A stretch of DNA of 64,000 nt from Lachnospiraceae bacterium (GCA_017617545.1 JAFZVZ010000026.1:1-64000), one strand, 5' to 3'; positions 47,392 through 55,810 are shown, counted from the stretch's first letter. Notes: generated from the letters alone by a model not told the origin. Made by a program: numbers and translations.

Positions 47392-48066
47392 TTATGCGTC
47401 CGGCTCAAACTTGTATCCCATGCCCCAGATGGTCTTGATGAAGTCGCCCTTCTCTCCCATCTTGCTGCGGAGCTTCTTGACGTGCGTGTCGATCGTGCGC
47501 GCGTCGCCGTAGTAATCGTAATTCCAGACGTTGTTGAGGATCTTCTCGCGCGACAGCGCCACGCCGCGGTTCTCCATGAAGTAGTTCAAAAGCTCGAACT
47601 CCTTGACACTCAGCTCCACCTGCTTGTCGTCGATGGTCACCAGATGTGCCTTCTTGTCGATCACGATGCCGCCGACCGAGATCGCTTCCTCCTCCTGGCC
47701 CGTGCGTCGTAAAATGGCGTCGATCCGCGCCATGAGGATCTTCGGGCTGAACGGCTTGCTGATGTACTCATCGACACCGAGCTTGAACCCGAGCAGCTCA
47801 TCGCGCTCCTCCGAGCGGGCCGTCAGCATGATGATCGGCACCTTCGAATACTGCCGGATCTCCTTGCACACCGCCCATCCGTCCATCTTGGGCATCATCA
47901 CGTCGAGGATGACCAGATCGATGTCCTTGCGCTCAAAGAAGCGGTCGACCGCCTGCTCGCCGTCCTCCGCTTCCACGTATTTGTACCCCTTCTTCTGCAG
48001 AAAATCGCACACAAGCTTGCGCATGCGCGCCTCGTCGTCAACCACCAATACCGTAATATCGTCCAT
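47392..48066 (-). CDS. OmpR-family response regulator
   Basis: A 224-residue two-domain regulator: receiver domain with the acidic pocket (VVDDEAR), phosphoacceptor Asp in VILDVMMPKMDG, Thr in MLTARSEE and Lys in YISKPF. A winged-helix DNA-binding domain of OmpR/PhoB type follows (ELSVKEFELLNYFMENRG, RTIDTHVKKLRSKMG). ATG 48066 with GGAGG eight bases upstream is chosen over a start at 48090. Cognate partner of the kinase at 45880-47382. Confidence 0.95.
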   Translation of the reverse strand: MDDITVLVVDDEARMRKLVCDFLQKKGYKYVEAEDGEQAVDRFFERKDIDLVILDVMMPKMDGWAVCKEIRQYSKVPIIMLTARSEERDELLGFKLGVDEYISKPFSPKILMARIDAILRRTGQEEEAISVGGIVIDKKAHLVTIDDKQVELSVKEFELLNYFMENRGVALSREKILNNVWNYDYYGDARTIDTHVKKLRSKMGEKGDFIKTIWGMGYKFEPDA

Positions 48067-48161
48067 AGTAATTTCCTCCATCTCCGGCAATTTGACCGTA
48101 CACCTCGCCGGTATTCTTCGAAATATCGTATCACAGTTGTATGTTTGTTCTGTGAAAGGTT

Positions 48162-49034
48162 TTATTTTTCGCCGTAATGGAACACCCGCACCTTCGAGAT
48201 CGTGATGGCGGGGTTCGGGCGCAGCTTCGAGGTCACCTTCACGGAGATGATGGCATCCAGCACATCATACCCCTCGTAGATCTGCCCGAACACGGTGTTG
48301 TGCCCGTACAGCCAGGGCGCGCCGCCGTAAACCTCGTACAATGCCAGCTGCTCGTCCGTCAGCTCCGTGCCGTAGGCTTCCTTCAGGTACTGCGCCAGCG
48401 TCATGTTGTAGCGGTTGTCAAGCGGATCCTTCAGCGCGCGCACGAGCGATGCCTTCGTCTGAACGAAGAAGAACTGGTTCGTGTTCGTGGAATCCTCGCC
48501 GAGGTTGGCCATGCACAGCGCTCCTCGGATCGGCTGCAGCCTCTCCGAGATCTCGTTGGCAAATCCGCCGCCGTAGATGCTCGTGCCGCTCACGCCGAGG
48601 CCGTCCTTATCGCCGGCCTGGAACATGTACTCATCCACGACGCGGTTGATGCGGATCCCGTCGTACAGTCCGCTCTCCGCGAGCGTTTTGAAGTTCTCCA
48701 CTGCCTTGCGGGCGTCATCCGAGAACAGCCGCACGTAGATCGATCCGTAGCCGTCAATCACAAACTCCGCGCACAGTTCTCCCTGCGCGGGAAGCTGCAG
48801 CTGGTATATGCTCTGCGCCTCCGGGCGGAGCGCGGGTTCCGTCTCGTCCTCATCTTCGATCGGCCGTGCCGACACGGTGGCCTCCGGCGTCAGACTGTTC
48901 GGATCCGTCGTGTTCGTCCCGTTCCCCTTGCCGCAGGCGGTCAATGCCATCGCGGACAGGATGATCAGCGCAAGACACAGAGCCTGTATCGCACCGCTTC
49001 GACGAGATTCAATTGTTCGGTGTAACCGGCTCAT
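48162..49034 (-). CDS. Cyclophilin-type peptidyl-prolyl isomerase lipoprotein
   Basis: A 290-residue exported foldase. A lipobox (LTACGK) follows a hydrophobic signal, then a 45-residue linker, then a cyclophilin fold: VRLFSDDARKAVENFKTLAESGLYDGIRINRVVDEYMFQAGD (active-site Arg and Gln region), MANLGEDSTNTNQFFFV and NTVFGQIYEGYDVLDAI. An insertion of about 45 residues (ALKDPLDNRYNMTLAQYLKEAYGTELT) between core strands is unusual compared with minimal cyclophilins but seen in Clostridia. Probably helps fold secreted proteins such as the neighbouring serpin lipoproteins. Confidence 0.9.
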   Translation of the reverse strand: MSRLHRTIESRRSGAIQALCLALIILSAMALTACGKGNGTNTTDPNSLTPEATVSARPIEDEDETEPALRPEAQSIYQLQLPAQGELCAEFVIDGYGSIYVRLFSDDARKAVENFKTLAESGLYDGIRINRVVDEYMFQAGDKDGLGVSGTSIYGGGFANEISERLQPIRGALCMANLGEDSTNTNQFFFVQTKASLVRALKDPLDNRYNMTLAQYLKEAYGTELTDEQLALYEVYGGAPWLYGHNTVFGQIYEGYDVLDAIISVKVTSKLRPNPAITISKVRVFHYGEK

Positions 49035-49148
49035 TTCTCCCTTTCACCTCCGTGTTCCCTCGCGCTCGCGTAGCACGCGCGCGTGCGCATACATGCGCAT
49101 AGTAACACAAGCATATGTTAATACAAAATCGCGCTTTTTGCAAGGAGC

Positions 49149-49184
49149 AAACAGCGCACCGCCCGTGCAGGCGATGCGCTGTTT
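49149..49184 (-). terminator. Terminator after the serpin operon
   Basis: AAACAGCGCA (49149-49158) pairs perfectly with TGCGCTGTTT (49175-49184), with an inner CGCC/GGGCG stem. It lies about 90 bases past the stop of the last serpin gene. Confidence 0.7.
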
Positions 49185-49232
49185 CTTCTCTCTTCTTCCC
49201 TTGTCCGTGCCGCCGGTTGTGCAGCGGCTTTT

Positions 49233-49250
49233 GTTCTACTGCAGTAGAAC
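49233..49250. repeat. 18-bp perfect palindrome 3' of the serpin operon
   Basis: GTTCTACTGCAGTAGAAC is fully self-complementary, between the last serpin stop (49276) and the terminator. It could be a 3' UTR hairpin or a protein-binding site. Confidence 0.4.
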
Positions 49251-49275
49251 ATTTGTCTTTCGCGCTATTCAGGCT

Positions 49276-50667
49276 TTATCCTTCATACGTTCCGAGGAAG
49301 ATCGGCATTCCGTCGGCGTCCACGATCATGTATACGAACGGGCGGTCCAGAACAACGCGGTAAATGTTCTCCTCCGGCCCTACCGCCGTCGCGGTGTCCA
49401 TGATGATGGCCGTTACGGCCGCTGCCCTGGTGCCCTCATTGTCAACGCTGATGTACGTCTTGTGGATCACGCTGCTCACGCATGTATTGCCCGCGGCGGG
49501 GTCGATCAGGCGTCCGAACGTTGCAAGGTCCGGGTCAAACGCGTCCGTCATGCCGAGCGAACCCAGCATACTGTTCAGTACGATGGAAAACTCCTCCTCA
49601 TACTTCGGAAGACCGATGTGTACCTCTCCCATCTTCTCGTTCTGCCAGAGGCTCTTCACGATTCCGGGCTGAAGCGATTCCACAAGCTGCGACACGGTCA
49701 CGCCATCCTTCGGCAGGAGCGCGACATATTTGAACTCCACGCCCTGATAGGACTTCGTAAATCCGGTGCAGAGATCATTTTCCAGATACCCGCGGTCACC
49801 CTCGCCGAACATCATGGACACCTTCGTGGTCGTGCCGTTCTCCTTCGTGAACGTGTAGTCCTCGCGGATGTCTTCCGTGTAGAACGGATGCGCCCACTTG
49901 GCGTCCAGCGCGATCGCGTTGATCAGGATCATGGAAACGTCCGGCGAGAGCTCGTCCACGGCCTCCCTGATCATGCCCATCGTGTGATCATTGATCCACT
50001 GGTTCACGTCGTTGACGGTTCCGGCGTCCATCGCCGCGGAAAATACGGCAGCCTTGTAGTACTGCACGCAGGTGTCTAAGAATGCCTTCGGAACCGCTTT
50101 CTCGAGCGCGCTCTTGACCCAGATGCTGTCGGCGTTGGTGAACACCGTGCCTGCGGTTTCACTCTCCGTGAGACGCTTGATCCACGCCGCCATGTAGGCG
50201 TTGCGCTCCGCGTCCGTCAGGCCGAGCATCTTGTCGATCTGTGCGAGCGTGTTGCCCTCCGCGCCGTTGTCCAGCATGGCCAGTGCCGTGTAGATCGAGA
50301 ACGGCGAGATCATGCGCGTGGCGCCGCCGGGAACCGTCTTGAGCATGCGGAACGCAAACGTCTCATACGCCTCATGCAGCACGTCGTCCGGGTTCTTCAT
50401 CTCCGCGGGGCTTCCCGAGGAACCGGCGGTCAGCTCATTCGATCCGCCCGTGCCGGGAGTTTCGGTCGGTTTCTTCGGTGTCTCGGTCGGATCCCCCGAA
50501 TTCACGGTCGGCGTCGCGTTGCCGGGTTCCGAGGTGTTCTTCCTGCCGTCCCGATTCTCCGTATTCGTGCCTGAACCGCAGGCGACACAGCTCATCACCA
50601 GGACGACCGCGCAGAGAAGCGCGATCATTTTCCGAAGCATTCTGTTTTTCAAACTGTACTTAAACAT
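49276..50667 (-). CDS. Serpin lipoprotein 1 (serine protease inhibitor)
   Basis: A 463-residue exported serpin. A lipobox (SCVACGS) and Thr/Pro/Gly linker (to about residue 85) precede a full serpin fold: MISPFSIYTALAMLDNGAEGNTLAQI (helix B/D region), TVFTNADSIWVKS, ILINAIALDAKWAHPF, and the C-terminal shutter. The reactive-centre hinge reads NEGTRAAAVTAIIM, small residues as in inhibitory serpins but Arg at P13. By canonical 17-residue spacing P1-P1' is Ala-Thr, suggesting an elastase-like target. GGAGG precedes the ATG at 50667. Last gene of a three-serpin operon. Confidence 0.9.
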   Translation of the reverse strand: MFKYSLKNRMLRKMIALLCAVVLVMSCVACGSGTNTENRDGRKNTSEPGNATPTVNSGDPTETPKKPTETPGTGGSNELTAGSSGSPAEMKNPDDVLHEAYETFAFRMLKTVPGGATRMISPFSIYTALAMLDNGAEGNTLAQIDKMLGLTDAERNAYMAAWIKRLTESETAGTVFTNADSIWVKSALEKAVPKAFLDTCVQYYKAAVFSAAMDAGTVNDVNQWINDHTMGMIREAVDELSPDVSMILINAIALDAKWAHPFYTEDIREDYTFTKENGTTTKVSMMFGEGDRGYLENDLCTGFTKSYQGVEFKYVALLPKDGVTVSQLVESLQPGIVKSLWQNEKMGEVHIGLPKYEEEFSIVLNSMLGSLGMTDAFDPDLATFGRLIDPAAGNTCVSSVIHKTYISVDNEGTRAAAVTAIIMDTATAVGPEENIYRVVLDRPFVYMIVDADGMPIFLGTYEG

Positions 50668-50685
50668 TCGTATTTCCTCCGTAGT

Positions 50686-52077
50686 TTACTGATACGTTCC
50701 GATGAACAGCGGCAGATTGTTGCTGTCCACGATCATGTAGATGAACGGGCGGTCAAGCACTACCCGGTAGTATTCCTCCGTATTGATGGAAAATGTCCTC
50801 ACGGAGATGGCGGTCACTGCCGCCGCGCGCGTCCCCTCGTTATCCAGCGAGAGATACGTCTTGTGGATCACGCGGTCGACATAGTTGCTTCCCTCCGTCA
50901 CCATGCGCGACAGATCCGCCGCGCCCGGAGCGAACAGATCGCTCATTCCGAGGCCTGCGAGCACATCCTGCAGATCCTTTCCGTACTCAACCGTATACCT
51001 TGGAATGTAGATGTTGACCTTGGCGCTCTTGCGGTTTGCGAACAGCGCATCCACCGTCTCCGGGCTCAGCGCGGCGATCGCGTCCGCCATGCTCACACCC
51101 TCCTTCGGCAGGAGCGCCACATACCGGAACTCTCCTCCCTCATAACTCTTGGCAAAACCGGTGAAGACGTCATTTTCCAGATAACAGCGGTCCGCCTCGC
51201 CGCTCATCATCGTGGTCGTTTCCTTCTGCCCGTTCTCATGGGTGAACTCCCCGTCCGGAAAGATCTTATCGTCGGTGAACGGATCCTCCCACTTGGCCTC
51301 CATCGTGATCGCGTTGACCAGGACCGCCACAACCGCCGGATCGATATCGCCGTACTCGAGGATCTTCGCGATCATCCCGTCCGTATTCTTCTTCGTCCAG
51401 GCGTTGATGTCGTCGACCGTGCCGTTGTTCATGTCCGCCGCGTACACTTCCGCGCGGTACGAATCCGCGCACGCCGCAAGGAACTCGTTCGCCACGATGG
51501 TGCGGTACCGGTTGGACACCCAGATGCTGTCCGCGCAGGAAAATGTCACATCGCTCTGCCCCGTGAGATCCTCGATCCATGCTGCCATGTACGCGTTGCG
51601 AAGTTCCTCGTTGACGCCCATCACGCTGTCGATCTGCGCCGCCGTGTTGCCTGCCGCTCCGTTCGCCAGCATCGCCAGCGCAACATATACGGAAAATGGT
51701 GACACCAGACAGTTTTTTTCCGCACTCTTCGCGCAGGAAGCGAACAGATTGTAGGAAAATGTCGCGTATGCCGCGCGCATCGTCTCATCCATCGGCTTCG
51801 TCGCCGGCGCCGTTCCCGAGCTGCCGGTCAGCTCGGCCGTCCCCAGATCCGTCCCCTGCACGGTTCCGGTCGGTGTCCCGTCCGGTTCCGTCTGCGGGTT
51901 CGTCGCAGGCGTGGTGTCTGCCCCGGTCGGCGTCGCTGTTTCCGTGCCCGCCGGCGTCGCCGTCACATCGGTTTCTCCCGGCGTGCTTCCGCCGCACGCG
52001 GTGAGCGCGAACACCAGCATGATCGCCACCGCAAGGGCTGTTATTGTCCGAAAAATATGGTATCTCTTTTTACTCAT
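50686..52077 (-). CDS. Serpin lipoprotein 2
   Basis: A 463-residue paralogue with lipobox (ALTACGG), Thr/Pro/Gly linker and serpin fold: CLVSPFSVYVALAMLANGAAGNTAAQI, VTFSCADSIWVSN, VLVNAITMEAKWEDPF. The hinge is NEGTRAAAVTAISV. Counting from the hinge puts P1-P1' at Phe-Ser, predicting a chymotrypsin-, cathepsin-G- or subtilisin-like target, different from copies 1 and 3. It lies 18 bases before copy 1. GGAGG is 11 bases upstream of the ATG at 52077. Confidence 0.9.
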   Translation of the reverse strand: MSKKRYHIFRTITALAVAIMLVFALTACGGSTPGETDVTATPAGTETATPTGADTTPATNPQTEPDGTPTGTVQGTDLGTAELTGSSGTAPATKPMDETMRAAYATFSYNLFASCAKSAEKNCLVSPFSVYVALAMLANGAAGNTAAQIDSVMGVNEELRNAYMAAWIEDLTGQSDVTFSCADSIWVSNRYRTIVANEFLAACADSYRAEVYAADMNNGTVDDINAWTKKNTDGMIAKILEYGDIDPAVVAVLVNAITMEAKWEDPFTDDKIFPDGEFTHENGQKETTTMMSGEADRCYLENDVFTGFAKSYEGGEFRYVALLPKEGVSMADAIAALSPETVDALFANRKSAKVNIYIPRYTVEYGKDLQDVLAGLGMSDLFAPGAADLSRMVTEGSNYVDRVIHKTYLSLDNEGTRAAAVTAISVRTFSINTEEYYRVVLDRPFIYMIVDSNNLPLFIGTYQ

Positions 52078-52106
52078 TGCGCTCTCTCTTCCTCCCTGCC
52101 GCAGGT

Positions 52107-53384
52107 TCAGTTCCCCTCGTATGTTCCCATGAAGATCGGGATCTGATTGTCTCCGGCGACGATCATATACACGAAGGGTCTGTCAAGACGGACCGTGATC
52201 TCCTCCGGAAAGATCGGCGCCGATGACTTCACTCCGACACCTGTTGCGGCCGCGGCGCGAGTGCCCTCCTCGTCCACCTCGATGCGCACCTGATGGATAA
52301 TGAAATCGACCGACAGATCGCCTCCCTCGACGATCTCGGTCAGGCCGCCGCCGAACGCGCCCGTCATACCCATCGCCTTAAGGATGTTCTCCATCTTGTC
52401 GTTACGGTAATCCGTCGTGAACCTCGGCAGTTCCAGCGTGACTTCCGCTGAGTGCTGGTTGGCGTAATCCACCGTACCGCGCATATACTCCGGGGTGAGC
52501 GCTTCGATCAGCGTGTCAAGGCTCACGCCCTCCTGCGGCTGGTAAATCCGGAACGAAAAATTGTAATCCTCATAGGTCTTGCTCACGGACGTGCACAGCT
52601 CATCGCGGTAGTATCTGCCGCTCCCCGTCTCGCACATGAGGTCAACCTCCCGGATCTTGTTCCCGTTCTCATCGTAGAAAGGCTGATCCTTCTTGGTCGC
52701 GCTCTTCTCGAACTGCTTCTCCCAGTCCTGGTCGAACAGCACCGCGTTGACAAGCAACAGCAACAGTCCGGGATCTGCTTCCTTCAGAAACTCTTTGATC
52801 ATCCCGTCGGTGTTATCGCTGACCCACGTGTTGATATCACGCACGGTCGTTTCGTCGAACGGCGCCCGGAACGCCGAAGCTCGGTACGTCTTCGAGCACG
52901 TATCCAGGAACTGCTTTTTGACATTGTCCGCGATGGCGTCATTCAGCCAGACGGAATTGGCGATCCACAGCCCGTCGTCCTTCGTCCACTGATCGATCAG
53001 CGTGGAGAGATACCCGTTCATGGTGTCCCTCGACATCCCGAACATCTCCTCCATCTGTGACAGCGTCTCTCCCGACGCTCCGTTCTCCAGCATGGCAAGC
53101 GCGTACATCACCGAGAACGGCGAGATCGCCATGGACTTGTCGGCGTCCTTGTACGCCAGCCGGAACATCTCGAGCGCGTACGCGCGGTACGCCGAGTAAA
53201 ATGTTCCGTCCAACGCGAGTTTGCTGACGCCCGAGCTCGACGCTCCCGACTCCGGCTCCGCCAGTGCCACCGCCTTCTCCATGCCTCTGCTGCAGCCGAA
53301 CAGCGACGTCATCATCGCTAACACGAGCACGACTGCCGCGATCCTTCGCGAAACTCCTCTTTTGTTTTCGAAAAATGACTTCAT
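52107..53384 (-). CDS. Serpin lipoprotein 3
   Basis: A 425-residue member, first in the operon. A lipobox-like SLFGCSRG follows the signal, with almost no linker compared with copies 1 and 2. Serpin fold: MAISPFSVMYALAMLENGASGETLSQM, LLVNAVLFDQDWEKQF. The hinge EEGTRAAAATGVGV is the most canonical of the three; P1-P1' by spacing is Ser-Ala. ATG 53384 with AGGAG six bases upstream is chosen over the frame start at 53414. It is divergent from the YhbD/bactofilin operon. Confidence 0.9.
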   Translation of the reverse strand: MKSFFENKRGVSRRIAAVVLVLAMMTSLFGCSRGMEKAVALAEPESGASSSGVSKLALDGTFYSAYRAYALEMFRLAYKDADKSMAISPFSVMYALAMLENGASGETLSQMEEMFGMSRDTMNGYLSTLIDQWTKDDGLWIANSVWLNDAIADNVKKQFLDTCSKTYRASAFRAPFDETTVRDINTWVSDNTDGMIKEFLKEADPGLLLLLVNAVLFDQDWEKQFEKSATKKDQPFYDENGNKIREVDLMCETGSGRYYRDELCTSVSKTYEDYNFSFRIYQPQEGVSLDTLIEALTPEYMRGTVDYANQHSAEVTLELPRFTTDYRNDKMENILKAMGMTGAFGGGLTEIVEGGDLSVDFIIHQVRIEVDEEGTRAAAATGVGVKSSAPIFPEEITVRLDRPFVYMIVAGDNQIPIFMGTYEGN

Positions 53385-53428
53385 TGTTATCTCCTTTCCT
53401 GTATGCCCCCACAACGGCTTTTTGTCAT

Positions 53429-53456
53429 TTTATACCCAAGATACGACGCGCAACAA
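53429..53456 (-). promoter_or_regulatory. Probable promoter of the serpin operon
   Basis: On the minus strand TTGTTG (53451-53456), a 16-base spacer and TATAAA (53429-53434) lie about 45 bases before the serpin 3 start. Confidence 0.45.
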
Positions 53457-53558
53457 GGTTTTTATGGAGGAAGATTGTGTCGTAACTGTGAATTATGAGG
53501 GAACTTTGTGCCGGAGATTTGTATCCGAAAAATCTTTCCTCATTTTCCGAAATTCCTC

Positions 53559-53625
53559 TTGACAGTGTAACAGTGTTACGATATAATGCGAGTGTAACAG
53601 TGTTACGGAACAATGTTACACTCGC
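53559..53625 (+). promoter_or_regulatory. Consensus promoter with repeated operator upstream of yhbD-like gene
   Basis: A perfect sigma-A promoter, TTGACA (53559-53564), 17-base spacer, TATAAT (53582-53587). GTGTAACAGTGTTAC fills the spacer (53565-53579) and recurs at 53592-53606 across the transcript start; TGTTACAC at 53614-53621 is a further inverted half. GCGAGTGTAACA (53588-53599) and TGTTACACTCGC (53614-53625) also form a 12-bp stem. The layout is a strong promoter held shut by a dimeric repressor; the HTH protein encoded next is the obvious candidate. Confidence 0.75.
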
Positions 53626-53692
53626 TTCCGTTACCGGAATGCGCGTGAATACATGTTATAACGATAAGGAGATATTGCTGGGAGGTATATTG

Positions 53693-54097
53693 ATGGACGA
53701 AAAACAGGCCTTGATCTCCAAGAAGGCACTTCTGGCGCGCTACGGCATCTCCTACGGTTCGCTGTATCGATGGAAACGAAAGGGACTGATCCCCGACGAG
53801 TGGTTCATCCGGAAGGCGACCGTAACCGGACAGGAGACGTATTTTCCGGAGGACCTGATCTGCGAACGTGTCGAGCGGATCCTCGGGACCAAGGATGAAG
53901 TACTTCTGGACGAACTAGCAGCGCAGCTTTCGGGGGAGATACCAAACAACGGCGCCGTAACCGTGGAGACCGCGTACGGCACACACACCTACCGTCCTGC
54001 CGACATCCGCAGCGTCGTGCTGACCTGCGCGGACGGAACTATGAAAGATGTCACGGAAACTATCAAAAAACTGATTCAGGGAGGAACTACACTATGA
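53693..54097 (+). CDS. YhbD-family HTH regulator
   Basis: A 134-residue protein with an N-terminal MerR-like helix-turn-helix (LISKKALLARYGISYGSLYRWKRKGLIPDEWFIRKAT, then GQETYFPEDLICERVERIL), the pattern of Bacillus YhbD. The C-terminal half is beta-rich, without recognisable domain. ATG 53693 has GGAGG seven bases upstream. The stop overlaps the bactofilin ATG (ATGA), as in the Bacillus yhbD-yhbE-yhbF order. It probably binds the operator repeats in its own promoter. Confidence 0.8.
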   Translation: MDEKQALISKKALLARYGISYGSLYRWKRKGLIPDEWFIRKATVTGQETYFPEDLICERVERILGTKDEVLLDELAAQLSGEIPNNGAVTVETAYGTHTYRPADIRSVVLTCADGTMKDVTETIKKLIQGGTTL

Positions 54098-54813
54098 ACA
54101 TCGCAGGAAGCGGAAGTCTGCCGGGAGGCGACTATAACGAACCTATCCACATCAGCGGAAGTGGGAAAATAACGGGCAGCGTATCCTGTACGGAGCTGCA
54201 TATCGCGGGCTCAGGTAAGGTCGAGGGAGATCTCGCCTGCGGCAGTGAACTGAAGATCAGCGGAAGCGGCAAGATCGCCGGCTCCGTCCACGCGAACGGC
54301 ATCGCGGTCGCGGGAAGCGGCAGCATCGGCGGCCAGGCTGTTGCCGACGGGGAAGTCCGCATCGCAGGATCCCTGCACAGCGGTCCTGTGCGCTGCACTA
54401 CTCTGAAGATCAGCGGCACTCTTCACGCACAGGGTGACGTCTCCGCGGAGGAAGCGATCATCCGCGGCTCCATCCATGCCGCAGGACTGATCAACGCCGA
54501 GAAGGTGGAGATCACGCTAGGCGGTGACAGCGACGCAGACAGCATCGGCGGAAGCACGATCACTGTCAGCCCCCGCGAGGGCAACAAGGGGTTCTTCGCC
54601 CGTCTCTTCACCGGCGGCGGCTACGGTACCCTGACCGTCGCGAACAGCATCGAGGGCGACATCATCACGCTAGAGAACACCAACGCTGCGTCCGTCACCG
54701 GCCGCATCGTCAAGATCGGACCGAACTGCCGGATCGGACAGGTTTACTACACCGAGGGTATCGAAATCTCCCCCGAGTCCAACGTCGACCGGTATGACAT
54801 GATCAACGGATAA
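54094..54813 (+). CDS. Bactofilin-like polymer-forming protein (YhbE/YhbF type)
   Basis: A 239-residue protein built of short beta-helix turns: repeated ISGSGKI, IAGSGKV and similar hexapeptide-like units (residues 1-150), the bactofilin right-handed beta-helix signature. A Lys/Phe/Arg-rich loop (EGNKGFFARLFTGGGYG) interrupts the helix. Bactofilins polymerise without nucleotide and scaffold envelope or morphogenetic proteins. Translationally coupled to the upstream regulator gene. No membrane segment is seen. Confidence 0.85.
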   Translation: MNIAGSGSLPGGDYNEPIHISGSGKITGSVSCTELHIAGSGKVEGDLACGSELKISGSGKIAGSVHANGIAVAGSGSIGGQAVADGEVRIAGSLHSGPVRCTTLKISGTLHAQGDVSAEEAIIRGSIHAAGLINAEKVEITLGGDSDADSIGGSTITVSPREGNKGFFARLFTGGGYGTLTVANSIEGDIITLENTNAASVTGRIVKIGPNCRIGQVYYTEGIEISPESNVDRYDMING

Positions 54814-54817
54814 AAAC

Positions 54818-54851
54818 TTTAGGAGACGCTGATTTATCAACGTCTCCTAAA
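54818..54851 (+). terminator. Inverted repeat after the bactofilin gene
   Basis: TTTAGGAGACG (54818-54828) pairs perfectly with CGTCTCCTAAA (54841-54851), five bases after the stop codon. No T-run beyond the stem, so a weak terminator. Confidence 0.5.
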
Positions 54852-54957
54852 TACATTCGGCATCGATTGACGCAAAAGTGTCCATCGTTTCATATCAGGG
54901 GTTCCGAACAATTCACTTTACTTTGTCGGAAAACTGTGCTATCATACACCGTTGTCG

Positions 54958-55030
54958 GCGCTTGTAGCTCAGTGGATAGAGTAGTGGCTTCCGAAGCCAA
55001 TGGTCGGGGGTTCGAATCCCTTCAGGCGCA
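54958..55030 (+). tRNA. tRNA-Arg(CCG)
   Basis: A 73-nt cloverleaf: acceptor GCGCTTG/CAGGCGC, D arm GCTC...GAGT, anticodon loop TTCCGAA (anticodon CCG), T loop TTCGAAT on a G/CT-paired stem, discriminator A, CCA not encoded. The bottom anticodon-stem pair is a mismatch (G-A). It has its own intrinsic terminator and is immediately followed by the type III toxin-antitoxin cassette in the opposite orientation. Confidence 0.92.
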
Positions 55031-55037
55031 ACACTAA

Positions 55038-55076
55038 AACGCAGCCCGCGGTAATTCGCCGGGCTGCGTTTTTTCG
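55038..55076. terminator. Bidirectional terminator between tRNA-Arg and toxin gene
   Basis: AACGCAGCCCG (55038-55048) pairs with CGGGCTGCGTT (55060-55070), followed by six T on the plus strand and an A-rich left side. It can end both the tRNA and the converging toxin transcript. Confidence 0.9.
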
Positions 55077-55077
55077 T

Positions 55078-55650
55078 TCATTCCATATCCTCTCCTGAAT
55101 AGTGAACAGTAATATATTTTTCAAAAGCCGCAAAATCAAAGGTGTCTTTAAGGTACCCTCTGCCCGCGTTTGTTCCACTGCATTTTTCTCGATATAGCGT
55201 TTCGGCATGCGCAATGATCATCTCTTTGTTTCGATTAATAAATCTCTTCTCCTTCAGTACCAAATTGCGATAGTCTTCGTCTGTTTCCTTATCCAGGTCA
55301 TACAAGACCAATTTGCACTTTGGCACAGGAATCATATTACTGAGTTTTATCGTTCCCAACAAATGGCGTTTCCCGTATATGTCGGTTTCCGTGATACGGA
55401 TGATCGGAAGGATTGAATTACGAATGACTCTGCGTCCTCCGACCATAGTGAAATCCGAATTCTTAGGAGAAGACAATGGCGCAAAATACAGGCACCCGTT
55501 TACGTTAAGCAGTACTCCCAGGTATTTTCTGGAATGTCGGTACCCTGTATCGACATTGGCAAACACATGAGCATTTACATTATCGTGCAGGTCTTTTATG
55601 TACTCATTCTCGACGGTATAAAGTTTAAGATATTCAATCTGGTCTATCAT
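55078..55650 (-). CDS. Type III toxin-antitoxin endoribonuclease toxin (ToxN/AbiQ family)
   Basis: A 190-residue AT-rich gene unlike its neighbours in composition. The family signature is clear: N-terminal LYTVENEYIKDL, HSRKYLGVLLNVNGCLYFAPLSSPK, then GTIKLSNMIPVPKCKLVLYDL and YRNLVLKEKRFINRN, matching ToxN/AbiQ in order and spacing. The Ser-Ser-x-Lys after YFAPL occupies the catalytic position of the family. Such toxins cut RNA, are inhibited by a repeat RNA bound as pseudoknots, and cause abortive infection when phage disturbs the antitoxin. Upstream on the same strand are promoter, RNA repeats and terminator; the ribosome-binding site before ATG 55650 is weak, as expected for a toxin expressed by read-through. 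Confidence 0.9.
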   Translation of the reverse strand: MIDQIEYLKLYTVENEYIKDLHDNVNAHVFANVDTGYRHSRKYLGVLLNVNGCLYFAPLSSPKNSDFTMVGGRRVIRNSILPIIRITETDIYGKRHLLGTIKLSNMIPVPKCKLVLYDLDKETDEDYRNLVLKEKRFINRNKEMIIAHAETLYREKCSGTNAGRGYLKDTFDFAAFEKYITVHYSGEDME

Positions 55651-55692
55651 CTGTTTCTAATCAAAAGTGATTCTACAGGGCTCCTCGCCGCC

Positions 55693-55719
55693 AAAAAAGG
55701 CGGCCTTCTTCAGGCCGCC
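55693..55719 (-). terminator. Intrinsic terminator between antitoxin repeats and toxin
   Basis: GGCGGCC (55699-55705) pairs with GGCCGCC (55713-55719) and is followed on the minus strand by six T. In type III systems this terminator sets the antitoxin-to-toxin ratio. Confidence 0.9.
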
Positions 55720-55720
55720 C

Positions 55721-55798
55721 GATATTAACGCTCCCTACTTCTGTTTGTGGCGGGGAATCACCGATGTTAAGGCTCCCTGCTTAAGGCGGGGAATCACC
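55721..55798 (-). ncRNA. Type III antitoxin RNA, two adjacent repeats
   Basis: On the minus strand two units abut exactly: unit 1 at 55798-55763 (36 nt) and unit 2 at 55762-55721 (42 nt). Both start GGTGATTCCCCGCC and end AGGGAGC-TTAA-ATC. Unit 2 has about six extra nt in the middle. A 5' partial copy (AGGGGAGTAAAA) precedes unit 1. C-rich and G-rich blocks in each unit can pair, as needed for the pseudoknot fold of ToxI/antiQ. Unit length fits known antitoxins (about 35-40 nt). Confidence 0.82.
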
Positions 55799-55810
55799 TT
55801 TTACTCCCCT

